64,000 nt of DNA. Source: Gemmataceae bacterium (GTDB lineage: Bacteria > Planctomycetota > Planctomycetia > Gemmatales > Gemmataceae). Each line of letters starts with the position of its first letter. The first letter of the stretch is position 1. A program made the translations under genes and the position numbers. Below the pieces are notes generated by a model that saw only the letters and a list, made by a program, of their open reading frames with translations, did not search any database and was not told the origin of the DNA. Where the stretch lies: assembly GCA_019636445.1 (NCBI GenBank), contig JAHBXO010000015.1:1-64000 (forward strand), read 5' to 3'. This document shows positions 7,836-16,587 of the stretch, one piece after another.

Positions 7836-9669
7836 TCCCCGGCTATTCCTGTGCGGCGGTGTATCCGCCAAGGCGGTGCCCAAAAGCATCTCCAAGGGCG
7901 CGCGCATCGCATCGATCCGCATCGGCGAGGGCAATCACCAGATCCACCTGCATACCAGCCGTTTGCGGCAACAACTCCAGACACGACTGACTCCGCTCCA
8001 GACCGATCTCCTGGAAATTGCGGCCTGCGTCTACACGGCCGACCAGATGGTCTCGCGCGGCGGAACCAAATCCTTCGATTACGGCGAGCGTTGGCGCCGC
8101 GACCAACGGTTCGTGATCGCCGTTCGCTGCCCCGATGTCTGGAATCGGGACGAAGTCAAAAGCGCCTTGCGGGAACTTCTGGAGTTCCTGGGGGACGACC
8201 AGTACGAATTCCGTTTCATTCGTGCCGAACAACCGACGAACCCGGATGGCTATCTCACCGATAGTCTCGAACCTTGCGAAGAACCGGAGTTCGAGGACGT
8301 GCAATTGTTCTCCGGCGGCCTCGATTCGCTCGGCGGGGCACTCGATGAGATCATGACCGGTCAGCGAAGGGTGGCTCTCGTCAGCCACCGTCCGGTTCGG
8401 AATACCGCAGCTCGGCAGTTAGGGTTGGTCCGGGAAATCGGTCACCGCTTGCCGCGCCGCGAATTGAAGCCGTTCCATGTGGCGATCGAGATCAACAAGG
8501 AAAAGTACCTCTCGCGGGATTTCACGCAACGACCCCGGTCGTTCCTGTTCGCGGCCATCGCGGCGATCGTGGCCCGTCAACTCGGCAAGAATCGGTTTCG
8601 GTTTTTCGAAAACGGAGTCACCAGCCTGAATCTGCCGGTCAGCGCCGAACTGATCGGCGCGCGGGCTTCGCGGACGACGCATCCGCAAACCTTGAAGCGA
8701 TTCGAGAAACTTTTCTCGATCCTCTTCGACGAGCCGTTTCAGGTCCAGAACCCCTATCTCTGGATCACCAAAGCGGAAGTCATCGGCCGGATCCGGACCT
8801 CCGGGCATTCCGATCTGTGCCGTATGACATCGAGTTGCGTCCATGTCCAGATGCAGACGAAGGAACACCCGCATTGCGGTCGCTGTTCGCAATGTGTGGA
8901 CCGCCGCCTGAACGCACTCGCGGCCGGACTGTCGCCTGAATACGATCCGGCCGACGGTTATGCCAGCGATGTAATCCTCGGAGAACGGACCGGCGCGGAC
9001 CTGACCTATGTCGAGCGTTACACCGGATTCGCGGTCGAATGGGATGCGATCCGTAGCCCGAGGGAGTTGGCGGCCCGCTATCCCGAGGTCCATTCGATCC
9101 TTCCTCACCTCGATGTGGCACCCGAGATCGGCTTGCAACAGATTCATGCGCTCCTGGGACGGCATGCCTTGGCGATCCGAGGCGTTCTCGAAACTCTCGC
9201 GATTGACAGGATTTCAAGGCTCGTATTGCAATCGTACCCGGCTCATTCGCTGATGGGGGTGGTCCTGGGTCGAACGGCGCTGGCATCCCGGTCTGGTGGC
9301 TCCGATACCGGGAACACGGTCGTACCCGATCGATCCGCTCGCTTGAACGATTTCCCCAGCGCCGATGGCGCCAACTGTCGAATCGTCTGGGGTGATCGAA
9401 CACCTTGCGATTTGAGGAATTCCATTGAATATCGTCTCGCAGAACGATTGCTTCGTTCGTTCGGCCACTACGTCTCGATGAAGGTTCTCACCGCAGATGT
9501 TTGGGACGATCGGCGGGTCGAACTCAATACCGTGCAACGCACGATCAGCAATTTGCGCCGTCGTTTTCGCGAACTCGGCTGGAGCGGAATCGAAATCGAT
9601 GGGACAACTCTAAGGGGCAGTTATCGCATTCTCGTTTCGCCTTCGGAGTCGCCTGCAACTGCTGGTTGA
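7828..9669 (+). CDS. QueC-like PP-loop ATPase with C-terminal winged helix
   Basis: A 613-aa protein; GTG at 7828 overlaps the end of the partner gene. A PP-loop VQLFSGGLDSLGG starts near residue 159 (first motif Ser162). A zinc-binding cysteine set (C331, C337, C350, C353, C356; HCGRCSQCVDRR) matches 7-cyano-7-deazaguanine synthase QueC. About 155 residues precede the PP-loop, and the last ~90 (LAERLLRSFGHYVS ... TVQRTISNLRRRFRELG ... RGSYRI) look like a winged helix of the OmpR C-terminal type. Housekeeping QueC is ~220-240 aa without these additions and lies with queD/queE, which are absent here. A defence-type QueC homologue such as QatC or Cap9 is therefore more likely. Confidence 0.8.
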   Translation: MPDPRLFLCGGVSAKAVPKSISKGARIASIRIGEGNHQIHLHTSRLRQQLQTRLTPLQTDLLEIAACVYTADQMVSRGGTKSFDYGERWRRDQRFVIAVRCPDVWNRDEVKSALRELLEFLGDDQYEFRFIRAEQPTNPDGYLTDSLEPCEEPEFEDVQLFSGGLDSLGGALDEIMTGQRRVALVSHRPVRNTAARQLGLVREIGHRLPRRELKPFHVAIEINKEKYLSRDFTQRPRSFLFAAIAAIVARQLGKNRFRFFENGVTSLNLPVSAELIGARASRTTHPQTLKRFEKLFSILFDEPFQVQNPYLWITKAEVIGRIRTSGHSDLCRMTSSCVHVQMQTKEHPHCGRCSQCVDRRLNALAAGLSPEYDPADGYASDVILGERTGADLTYVERYTGFAVEWDAIRSPRELAARYPEVHSILPHLDVAPEIGLQQIHALLGRHALAIRGVLETLAIDRISRLVLQSYPAHSLMGVVLGRTALASRSGGSDTGNTVVPDRSARLNDFPSADGANCRIVWGDRTPCDLRNSIEYRLAERLLRSFGHYVSMKVLTADVWDDRRVELNTVQRTISNLRRRFRELGWSGIEIDGTTLRGSYRILVSPSESPATAG

Positions 9670-9702
9670 CGGCGGCAAATTCACACGCGACTGCCAATTT
9701 CA

Positions 9703-9732
9703 TTTCAGCGTTTTTTCAGCGTTTTTTCAGCG
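9703..9732 (+). repeat. Short tandem repeat, 11-bp unit
   Basis: Nearly three copies of TTTCAGCGTTT lie in tandem between the QueC-like gene and the next element gene. This T-rich stretch marks the right edge of the cargo block, 85 bp before 9817. It could be a slippage tract or a protein-binding site. Confidence 0.7.
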
Positions 9733-9816
9733 ATGTCTCCAACGGTCTTGTGAAGCCAGTTCGCACACTGGGAATGCACAGGCCCAATTCGGGTCGGTGA
9801 GCCCTGAGGTGCCACC

Positions 9817-10182
9817 ATGGCAACACGACCGTTTCGATCATCGTCGGATTCTCGTCCTAGCGCGCGGTCTCTCGGTAAACTCTCCGAGCCGCGGCTTCAA
9901 CTCATCCGATTGTTTCAGTCCTTGAACTTCGGGAAGATCGAACGCCTCGTCGTTCGCGACGGCGAGCCCGTCCTGGATCCCGCCCCGCAGGTGACCCGCG
10001 AGGTCAAATTCGGCGGCGAGAACGCTGCCCGCGACGAGCGGGACCTTCAGCAGTACCTCCTGAAGAGCCAAGTGATCGAACTGTTCGAAGAGTTCGATCG
10101 CCTCCAGAACGGAACCATCGCCGCGATCGAGGCAAAACATGGCCTTCCGTTTCGAATGATCCTTCAGGAACCGGTGCGCTAA
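9817..10182 (+). CDS. Small conserved element protein, unknown function
   Basis: A 121-aa protein. The core RLQLIRLFQSLNFGKIERLVVRDGEPVLDPAPQV and the end AIEAKHGLPFRMIL are conserved in the element-2 homologue at 62037-62363 (LLELMQSINFGRIEN ..., VLEVKHGLPFQIVI). The first ~20 residues are serine/arginine-rich and variable. No known domain is recognised. In both elements it lies directly before the sigma-like gene, which suggests co-regulation and possibly a partner role with that factor. Confidence 0.7.
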   Translation: MATRPFRSSSDSRPSARSLGKLSEPRLQLIRLFQSLNFGKIERLVVRDGEPVLDPAPQVTREVKFGGENAARDERDLQQYLLKSQVIELFEEFDRLQNGTIAAIEAKHGLPFRMILQEPVR

Positions 10183-10294
10183 CCGGATCGCATTCACGAT
10201 CGCCAGCCGTGGAACGGAGGCGAGCGGGAGTCGCGACCGGTTCACCGGTTTCCGAACACCTGCCACTCTGGACCACGGCCGGGAGGAACCTCCT

Positions 10295-10789
10295 TTGGCC
10301 GCGCTTTCCCTGGTCGATTCCGAATTCGCCCGCTCGCTGATTCACCGGCGGGCGCGGGTCGTCTGCCGACGACTTTCCGATCGCGACGATCTCGCGCAGG
10401 ACCTGTTCCTGCGCCTGATCCGCGCCCAACCGCGATTCGACGCCCGTCGCGCGCCGGCGGAACTGTTCCTGTTCGTCGTGGTGGAGCGCGGCATCGTTCA
10501 GGCCATTCGAGACCGCAAGCGCCGACACGATCGTATCCCGATCGACCCTTCCGTCGTGCCAGAGGATATTCCCACGCCGGGCGTCGATTCGATTGCGATC
10601 GACCTGGCCCTCGACGTGGCCGCGATCCTCGCACGGCTCCCGGCGCCACTCCGCGCGGCGGCCGAGCAGCTGAAAACCCACACGAAATCCGCATCGGCCC
10701 GCAACCTCCGGATCTCGCGCAACACGCTGAACACGCGCATCCGCGACCTGCGGATGGCGTTTGAGAAGTACCGATTTCGGAATTCCTGA
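10295..10789 (+). CDS. Sigma-70-like factor of element 1
   Basis: A 164-aa protein. TTG at 10295 is chosen because GGAGG lies at 10282-10286 and no better start fits. An N-terminal region-2-like segment (RRLSDRDDLAQDLFLRLIRAQPRFDARR ... FLFVVVERGIVQAIRDRKRR) and a C-terminal region-4-like HTH (HTKSASARNLRISRNTLNTRIRDLR) give the ECF-type layout. The element-2 homologue (62556-63110) has the same architecture. The promoter-like block 10792-10841 begins 3 bp after its stop. It probably drives transcription of element genes. Confidence 0.75.
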   Translation: MAALSLVDSEFARSLIHRRARVVCRRLSDRDDLAQDLFLRLIRAQPRFDARRAPAELFLFVVVERGIVQAIRDRKRRHDRIPIDPSVVPEDIPTPGVDSIAIDLALDVAAILARLPAPLRAAAEQLKTHTKSASARNLRISRNTLNTRIRDLRMAFEKYRFRNS

Positions 10790-10791
10790 GA

Positions 10792-10841
10792 TTTTCCCCG
10801 ACCACATTTCGCCTGAGCGGCGAAGTAGATTGGTAGACGCA
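10792..10841 (+). promoter_or_regulatory. Element-1 promoter-like block, copy b
   Basis: This is the second copy of the 50-bp block at 785-834, placed between the sigma-like gene and the primase-helicase. It shares TTTTCCCC, ACCAC and GCGAAGTAGATTGGTAGACG with the first copy, followed by the same GTGCTGGC...GAGGTCG leader (10874-10898). The 150 bp between the sigma stop and the GTG at 10950 hold no gene. A promoter for the replication operon is the simplest reading. Confidence 0.5.
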
Positions 10842-10949
10842 ATTGCGCAGACTGCTTGCATCCCGTCGATCACGTGCTGGCGCCAGAGGCGAGGTCGTGA
10901 TGACACTTCGGGTCTCCGGACTCGAAGACCGTCACTCATGAGGTGCCTC

Positions 10950-13652
10950 GTGGCCGAAACCAGCCCGACCGTCTCCCACGCCGAACCGGTCCAGACTGCC
11001 ATCCGGTTCCTGACGGCGCTCTTCGAACCGACCGACCGGGTCCTGATCCGCCCGATCGAGACCTGGACCGAACGCGGCGGCAAGCGCAGCCAGGTCGGTT
11101 ACCAGCAGACCCGGCACTGGCTGGCCGACCCCGAGTACTTGGCCCCGCGGCTGCCGCACCTGTTCGAGGAGGCAGCGACCCAGCGCTTCAACCTGTTCTT
11201 CGTCGTCTGCCCCCGCTTCGCCGGTGGCGGGCAGTTCGACCTCGCCTGGCAGATCCGCACCGTGCGCGTCCTCTGGGCCGACCTCGACGGCGTGACAGTC
11301 GAGCAGGCCCGACAGCGGATCGTCCGGGACGGTCTGCCCGAACCGACCGTCTTGCTCGGCAGCGGCCACGGAGCGCACGTCTACTGGCGGCTCGATGAAC
11401 CGTACCGAATCGACGACGTGGGTGATCCACCGCCCGTGCAGATCGAATGGGTCCGGAACGGCGATGGGAAGAACAAACCGCGCCACTACTTCGTCGAGGA
11501 CGGCGAACGGGTCTACCTGGACTCGCGCAAATACGTGAATCGGCTGAGCGCGAAGGCCGAACGGATGCAGGACATTCTGGTGGGGCTGTCCCGGGCGATC
11601 GGCGGTGACCATACCCACGATCTGGCCCGCCTGCTGCGGATCGCCGGGACGCTCAACCGCAAAGACGAGCGAAACGGCGTGGCGCCGAAGCCGACGGAGT
11701 TGGTGATCTGCGAGCCGGACCGGCGGTATCCGCTCGCGCAGTTCGAGCGATTTGTAGCGGCCGCGCCGGAAGCGGAGCGGAGCCGGCAGGTGGCGCAGAT
11801 GCCGCTGCCACAGACGCGGCGGCTGACTCCGACAAAGCGCGACAAGCTGGAGGAGCGGCTGGCAGCCTGCGCCATCGCACCTGCCGGTGGGCGCTCCGAA
11901 GCGGACTTCGCGTTGTGCTGCTTCGCGGTCCGCAACGGCGTCGACCGGACGGAACTCTGGACGCGCGTGCAGGGGGTGGGCAAGTTCGCCGAGCGGGGCG
12001 AAGACTACTTCGCGACGACCTGGGCAAACGCCGAACTCGAAGTGCGGAATGATCTGTACGAGCAGGTGCGGAAGGACGCGCCTCCCCCGCTGGCGCCGTC
12101 ATGCCCCATCGGAGAGCCGCTATCGTCGGATGCCGGAGTCACATCCGGTGAACCGTGCGGTGGCGATGACGGTCCTGGTCCCGAGAGCGCAAGAGAGCGG
12201 CCCACGATCGAGATCGTGCCCGCTGTCACGCCGATCGCCGAGACGCTCGCGCAGATGACGCATCATTTGTTGCAATCCAAGGAATGTTTCACGCGCGCCG
12301 ATCAACTCGTCCGCATCCGCAACGACGCGGTCTTCCCGATCCTCTCGAACGCTGAATTGGCCGGCCTGATCAGCGAACTCGTCGAGTTGCGATTCATCGA
12401 CCGGAACGGCGGCAGCTTCAAACCCCTCCCGACGAGCTACGGCTCAACCTGGCTCCACAACGTCCGCGAGCTCACCCGCCTCCCCGCAATCGCCCTCTTC
12501 ACGCGCAACCCGGTCTTCACCGAGGACTGGCGATTGGCCACGAGCGGCTACGACGCCGCGAGCGGCATCTACTGTGCCGGGCCGGCCGTCGAACCACGCG
12601 ACGACACGGCGCACCTCGACGCGTTGCTCGCCGACTTCTGTTTCCGCACGCCCGCCGACCGGGCCAACTACTTTGGCATGCTGCTGACCGTCGTGCTCAT
12701 GCCCCGGTTCATCGGCTCGAAACCGGCGGTCCTGTTCAACGGCAATCAGCCAGGCCTTGGCAAGAGCATGCTCGCGCAGGTCCTGGCCATCCTCCGGGAC
12801 GGTCACGCGGTCGGGACGGCCAGCTACACAACCTGCGACGAGGAGTTCGAAAAGCGTCTGGGCGCGATGGTCCGCGACGGTCTGACCACGCTGATCGTCG
12901 ACAACGCCAAGACCGGGCGGGCCGGCGCCCGGATCGAGTCGGCCTGCCTCGAACGCTCGATCACCGACGCCCGGCTGAGCTTCCGGCTCCTGCGGTACTC
13001 GGAAAACATTCAGGCCGAGAACTCGCATATCTTCGCGATCACCGCCAACAGCGCCGAGGTCAGCCGCGACCTGCTAACCCGCTCGGTCGTCGTGAACCTG
13101 CACCACGACGGCGACCCCACCCGCCGGACGTTCACGATCGAGGATCCCGAGGGGTACGCGCTCGAACACCGCAAGGCGATCCTGGGCGAGTTGGTCGGTC
13201 TGGTGAATCGCTGGATCGACGCGAGACGGCCGCATGCCGCGCACCGGTCGCGGTTCAACAAGAAGGGCTGGGCCAATATCGTCGGTGGCATCCTGCGGCA
13301 CGCCGGCATCGATGGGTTCCTGGCCAATGCCGACGAGGCGGCGCGGGAGCACGACCCGGTCCGCCGGGACTTCGCCGAGTTGGTCATGCTCCTGACCGAC
13401 CACCCCCAGGGAACGTGGACCGGTTCGGAACTCGCAAGTTTCGCGGTGGAGCAAGGTCTGTTCGACGACGAGTTCCGGAACACGACACCCCGGGCGCAGG
13501 CAATCCGCATGGGAATCCTGGCCACCAGGTTCGTCGACGAGCCGTTTCCAATTCGGGGCGGTCGCGTGGCGACCTTCCAACGCGGCACGGACCGCAACGG
13601 GACGGTCTATCGCATCGACATGGCGGCCCCGGACGATGGGATCCCGGACTGA
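10950..13652 (+). CDS. DNA primase-helicase (Prim-Pol plus AAA+ helicase)
   Basis: A 900-aa replication protein. The start is placed at GTG 10950 (ATG 10938 is also possible), because the frame further upstream runs through the promoter-like block. An N-terminal RepB-primase/archaeo-eukaryotic primase-like domain shows VRVLWADLDG (metal-binding acidic pair), LLGSGHGAHVYWRL and a later LLRIAGTLNRKDE. The C-terminal helicase part has a P-loop, NGNQPGLGKSMLAQVLA, a Walker B-like TTLIVDNAKTG, and FAITANSAEVS with an arginine-finger-like DLLTRS, as in phage and plasmid SF3/D5-type helicases. The repeat field at 13919-14430 directly behind it looks like its origin. Confidence 0.85.
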   Translation: MAETSPTVSHAEPVQTAIRFLTALFEPTDRVLIRPIETWTERGGKRSQVGYQQTRHWLADPEYLAPRLPHLFEEAATQRFNLFFVVCPRFAGGGQFDLAWQIRTVRVLWADLDGVTVEQARQRIVRDGLPEPTVLLGSGHGAHVYWRLDEPYRIDDVGDPPPVQIEWVRNGDGKNKPRHYFVEDGERVYLDSRKYVNRLSAKAERMQDILVGLSRAIGGDHTHDLARLLRIAGTLNRKDERNGVAPKPTELVICEPDRRYPLAQFERFVAAAPEAERSRQVAQMPLPQTRRLTPTKRDKLEERLAACAIAPAGGRSEADFALCCFAVRNGVDRTELWTRVQGVGKFAERGEDYFATTWANAELEVRNDLYEQVRKDAPPPLAPSCPIGEPLSSDAGVTSGEPCGGDDGPGPESARERPTIEIVPAVTPIAETLAQMTHHLLQSKECFTRADQLVRIRNDAVFPILSNAELAGLISELVELRFIDRNGGSFKPLPTSYGSTWLHNVRELTRLPAIALFTRNPVFTEDWRLATSGYDAASGIYCAGPAVEPRDDTAHLDALLADFCFRTPADRANYFGMLLTVVLMPRFIGSKPAVLFNGNQPGLGKSMLAQVLAILRDGHAVGTASYTTCDEEFEKRLGAMVRDGLTTLIVDNAKTGRAGARIESACLERSITDARLSFRLLRYSENIQAENSHIFAITANSAEVSRDLLTRSVVVNLHHDGDPTRRTFTIEDPEGYALEHRKAILGELVGLVNRWIDARRPHAAHRSRFNKKGWANIVGGILRHAGIDGFLANADEAAREHDPVRRDFAELVMLLTDHPQGTWTGSELASFAVEQGLFDDEFRNTTPRAQAIRMGILATRFVDEPFPIRGGRVATFQRGTDRNGTVYRIDMAAPDDGIPD

Positions 13653-14580
13653 CTTTCACGTCGCGGCCAAATCCGATTGCTTTCGCGATCGAATCGTGTC
13701 ACCGGATTCGTTACGCTCCCATCCACAGCCCACCGACGTCCGGTAGATCGTGTTGCCTTCAGTCCACAGACCGATCCCCGCGACGAAAGCCCTTCCCAAC
13801 AACGCTTGCACGCTCTTTCGCTAGACCCGTCTCGAATCGCAAACGGTCCACAACATGTCGTTCAGACCGAGACTTCGGTCGCGCTCCTGTTTCATCTTCC
13901 GCAGAAGAGCCAAGGAACTGCGGATAGTGCGGATAGATGCTGGAAGTTGATACTTGCAACTATCCGCACCTTAAACTGTTGCAATAAATGTGTTTGCGTC
14001 TCCGTGCGGATAGTGCGGATAGTTTCACGCACACTGTATATATGCGCGTACGTCATGCATGTATGTGTGTGGAGATTCCTCTCGCGCATGCGTAGGGTTA
14101 CCCGAAATCATACCGCACTATCCGCACCCGTCCGTAATGGCTTTCAAGGCAAGGACTTAAAGTGCGGAATGTTGGCAAACTCAACATCCCGCAACTATCC
14201 GCACTATCCGCACGCAATCCTTCGCGACGAGGCAACAGGAGTGTGCAATTTCTGACGAGGGCGTAGCCGTCGGTGTGCGGGGGGGGGCACAGAAATTTCA
14301 CGGTTCCTTCCTGCCGAGATCCGCTTTTGTCGGCACCCGGAACGGCCAAAGACTTAGACTGAGTTTGTTTTACCACTTGCCTCGTAACGACTTACGTCAC
14401 AACCGGCGCACACGTCGCACTATCCGGCACCACCGACCTTGTTTTCAAACCGCCGAACTCGAAAGATAAGAGCAGCAGCCGACGGGACGCTTTGCGTGCC
14501 TGTGCGGTGGGCAGAGAACGACCTGGCGACCCCGGCCGGGCGGAACTGAACAGCAACTGTTCCTTCCGAGGTTCCTGCCC
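13653..14580. other. Gene-free region downstream of primase-helicase
   Basis: These 928 bp have no convincing ORF. The region holds the iteron-like repeats, an alternating purine-pyrimidine stretch around 14034-14070 (TGTATATATGCGCGTACG and TGTATGTGTGTGG) that could unwind easily, and a run of nine G at 14279-14287. Base composition is more AT-rich than the flanks. A replication origin or control region fits best. Confidence 0.6.
13919..14212 (+). repeat. Iteron-like repeats, unit TGCGGATAGT
   Basis: Good copies of TGCGGATAGT lie at 13919-13928, 14005-14014 and 14014-14023, with one near-copy at 13928-13937. Reverse-complement copies (ACTATCCGCA) lie at 13959-13968, 14117-14126, 14194-14203 and 14203-14212. 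Degenerate copies occur near 14161 and 14419. Neighbouring copies overlap by one base, giving a 9-bp period, so each tandem pair presents one face of the helix twice. Both orientations occur. Position behind the primase-helicase suggests an origin; an operator array is the alternative. Confidence 0.8.
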
Positions 14581-15813
14581 GTGGCTGCTGCCCCGTCCAC
14601 CCTTTCCTTCGCCGTCGAACTCCGAACGATCGACTCGATCCGGCCCTACCCCGACAACCCGCGCCTCAACGATGCCGCCGTCGACGCAGTGGCGTCCTCG
14701 ATCCGCACGTTCGGCTGGCGCGTGCCGATCGTCGTGGACTGCGACGGTGTGATCGTCGCCGGTCACACGCGCTTCAAGGCGGCCGTGAAGCTTGGCCTCG
14801 CCGAGGTACCGGTCCACGTCGCGGCGGAACTCACGCCGGCCCAGGCGAAGGCGTATCGACTCGCCGACAACCAGACCGCCAGTCTCGCGAGTTGGGACGA
14901 CGGGAAGCTCGTCGCCGAACTGCTCTCGCTCCAGGAGCAGGAGTTCGATCTCGGCCTCACCGGCTTCACCGCCGACGAGTTGAGCGAACTGCTGGCCCCG
15001 GAACCGAACGAATTCGCCGGCGACCCGGACGACGTCCCCGAACCACCCGTCGAACCGATCACCCAGCCCGGCGACCTGTGGCTTCTCGGCCGGCACCGGT
15101 TGCTCTGCGGCGACTCGACCAAGGCCGCGGACGTGGAGCGGCTGATGGCAGGCGCGAAGGCGGACATGCTGCTCAGCGATCCGCCATATGGTGTGGCCTA
15201 CGTCGGCAAGACCAAGGACGCCCTGACCGTCGAGAACGACGCCCTGGACGAGGAAGGCCTCTCCGCGTTGGTGTCGGCCGCGTTCGACCTCGCCCAGGCG
15301 CACTGCCGGCCCGGCGCCTACTGGTACGCCACGGTGCCCGCAGGGCCGCTGCACCTCCTCTTCGCCCACGATTGGAAACGGCGCGGTATCCTGCGGCAGA
15401 TCATGGTCTGGGTCAAGGACTCGATGGTCCTCGGCCACTCCGAATACCACTATCAGCACGAGCCGATCCTGTTCGGCTGGATCCCTGGCGACCGCCACAA
15501 GAATGCCGACCGCACGCGGACCACGCTGTGGCAGTACGACCGACCGAAGGCCAGCCGCGAGCATCCCACTATGAAGCCGGTCGCGCTCTGGTCGCAGGCC
15601 ATCACCGACGGCTCACGGCCGGGCGAGTTGGTGTACGACCCGTTCCTTGGTTCCGGCACCACGCTCATCGCCGCCGAGCAACTGGGGCGCACGTGCTGCG
15701 GCATGGAGATCAGCCCGCAGTATTGTGACGTGATTGTCCAGCGCTTCGAAACGCTCTCCAGCACGAAGGCGGAACGGGTGCCCACTGGGGATGAGGCGGA
15801 GGTGCCCGCGTGA
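14581..15813 (+). CDS. ParB-domain DNA methyltransferase fusion
   Basis: A 410-aa protein; GTG at 14581 is preceded by GAGG. The N-terminal ParB/Srx-like nuclease domain (residues ~8-110) shows YPDNPRLND, GWRVPIVVD and VIVAGHTRFKAAVKLG. The C-terminal part is a beta-class methyltransferase with motif IV SDPPYG (near residue 200) and motif I DPFLGSGTT (near 356). Such fusions are common in phages and mobile elements, where they act as orphan N6-adenine or N4-cytosine methyltransferases protecting the element or marking its DNA. No cognate restriction gene is adjacent. The stop overlaps the next start by 4 bp. Confidence 0.9.
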   Translation: MAAAPSTLSFAVELRTIDSIRPYPDNPRLNDAAVDAVASSIRTFGWRVPIVVDCDGVIVAGHTRFKAAVKLGLAEVPVHVAAELTPAQAKAYRLADNQTASLASWDDGKLVAELLSLQEQEFDLGLTGFTADELSELLAPEPNEFAGDPDDVPEPPVEPITQPGDLWLLGRHRLLCGDSTKAADVERLMAGAKADMLLSDPPYGVAYVGKTKDALTVENDALDEEGLSALVSAAFDLAQAHCRPGAYWYATVPAGPLHLLFAHDWKRRGILRQIMVWVKDSMVLGHSEYHYQHEPILFGWIPGDRHKNADRTRTTLWQYDRPKASREHPTMKPVALWSQAITDGSRPGELVYDPFLGSGTTLIAAEQLGRTCCGMEISPQYCDVIVQRFETLSSTKAERVPTGDEAEVPA

Positions 15814-16241
15814 TCTACCTCGCCTGCCCCTACAGCCACCCCGATCCCGCTATCCGCGAGGCCCGCTTTCAAGCCGCATGCCGAGCCGCGGCCAACCTCC
15901 TGCTTGCTGGCGAGTGCGTCTTCGCCCCGGTCGTGTATGGCCACCCGCTCGTCGCGATGGACACGCCCGGCGTGCCGGGCGACTGGAACTTCTGGTCGCG
16001 GCTCGACCACGCGATGATCGAACGGATCGACGAAGTGCGCGTGCTGGCCCTGCCCGGCTGGGACACGAGCGTCGGCGTCCGCCAAGAAGTCCTGTCCGCG
16101 CGGTCGCTCGGCAAGCCGGTGACGTTCGTGACCCCCGCGAACGCGGCACTCGCCAAGGCAACTCCGGCCGTGGCCACCGGTTGGCCGACGTTTGGCCCGC
16201 GGGGCGGCGATCGGTTGAGCGGGCGGGTCGTGGCTCGCTGA
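15810..16241 (+). CDS. DUF1937 family protein (nucleoside deoxyribosyltransferase-like fold)
   Basis: A 143-aa protein. The opening MIYLACPYSHPDPAIREARF, then LLLAGECVFAPVVYGHPL, WNFWSRLDHAMIERIDEVRVLALPGWDTSVGVRQEV, is the full DUF1937 pattern, related to the DUF4406/nucleoside 2-deoxyribosyltransferase fold. Proteins of this type are frequent in phages and may act on nucleotides. It is translationally coupled to the methyltransferase (ATGA-type overlap at 15810-15813), so a role in DNA base or nucleotide modification is plausible but unproven. The last ~20 residues are low-complexity. Confidence 0.8.
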   Translation: MIYLACPYSHPDPAIREARFQAACRAAANLLLAGECVFAPVVYGHPLVAMDTPGVPGDWNFWSRLDHAMIERIDEVRVLALPGWDTSVGVRQEVLSARSLGKPVTFVTPANAALAKATPAVATGWPTFGPRGGDRLSGRVVAR

Positions 16242-16290
16242 CGAGACGAAGCCCCGCGTGGGGCCTCGTGAGGGGAAGCGTGGGGCCGCG

Positions 16291-16587
16291 TTACGACGCG
16301 GGGGCGAGGTCCGCGAGCGGCAGCCAGACGCACCCGCCGTCGGCGAGCCGGAGCTCGGCGAGGATCGAGTCGGCCCAGGTCCCCTCGTCGAACCGGCGGA
16401 CGACGCCGGCGTACGAGCCGACCCGGCAGACGGCACGCTCGCCGATCGCCAGCGGGACGCCGACCCGCTCGACGCAGCCGGCGCACAAGGGCGTCCCGCT
16501 CGCGTCGGGGATCGTGGCGGTCGGGGTCGTTCCGCAGGCGACGCACGCGGTCGCCTCGAGGGTCGGGCATTCAGGGGAAGCGGTCAT
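16291..16587 (-). CDS. Small zinc-ribbon protein
   Basis: A 98-aa protein. The start at 16587 is preceded by GGAG eight bases upstream. Two Cys pairs, CVACGTTPTATIPDASGTPLC-AGC, form a CxxC...CxxC zinc ribbon over residues ~14-35. The C-terminal part (GERAVCRVGSYAGVVRRFDEGTW ... LADGGCVWLPLADLAP) looks like a small beta barrel. It is convergent with the upstream operon and lies before the HARE-HTH gene on the same strand. The function is unknown. Confidence 0.6.
   Translation of the reverse strand: MTASPECPTLEATACVACGTTPTATIPDASGTPLCAGCVERVGVPLAIGERAVCRVGSYAGVVRRFDEGTWADSILAELRLADGGCVWLPLADLAPAS

Noticed and set aside
7828..9669. Housekeeping queC for queuosine synthesis
   Set aside because: Far too long, with extra N- and C-terminal domains; no queD, queE or folE nearby; coupled to a defence-type partner gene.
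10761..10949. N-terminal extension of the primase-helicase frame upstream to 10761
   Set aside because: It overlaps the end of the sigma-like gene and runs through the promoter-like block; the conserved protein begins after GTG 10950.
13919..14212. CRISPR array
   Set aside because: The repeats are only ~10 bp, occur in both orientations and have irregular or no spacers; no cas gene is present.
14279..14287. Run of nine G as G-quadruplex
   Set aside because: A single G run flanked by GTGC/CAC does not make a four-tract quadruplex motif; noted only as part of the origin-like region.
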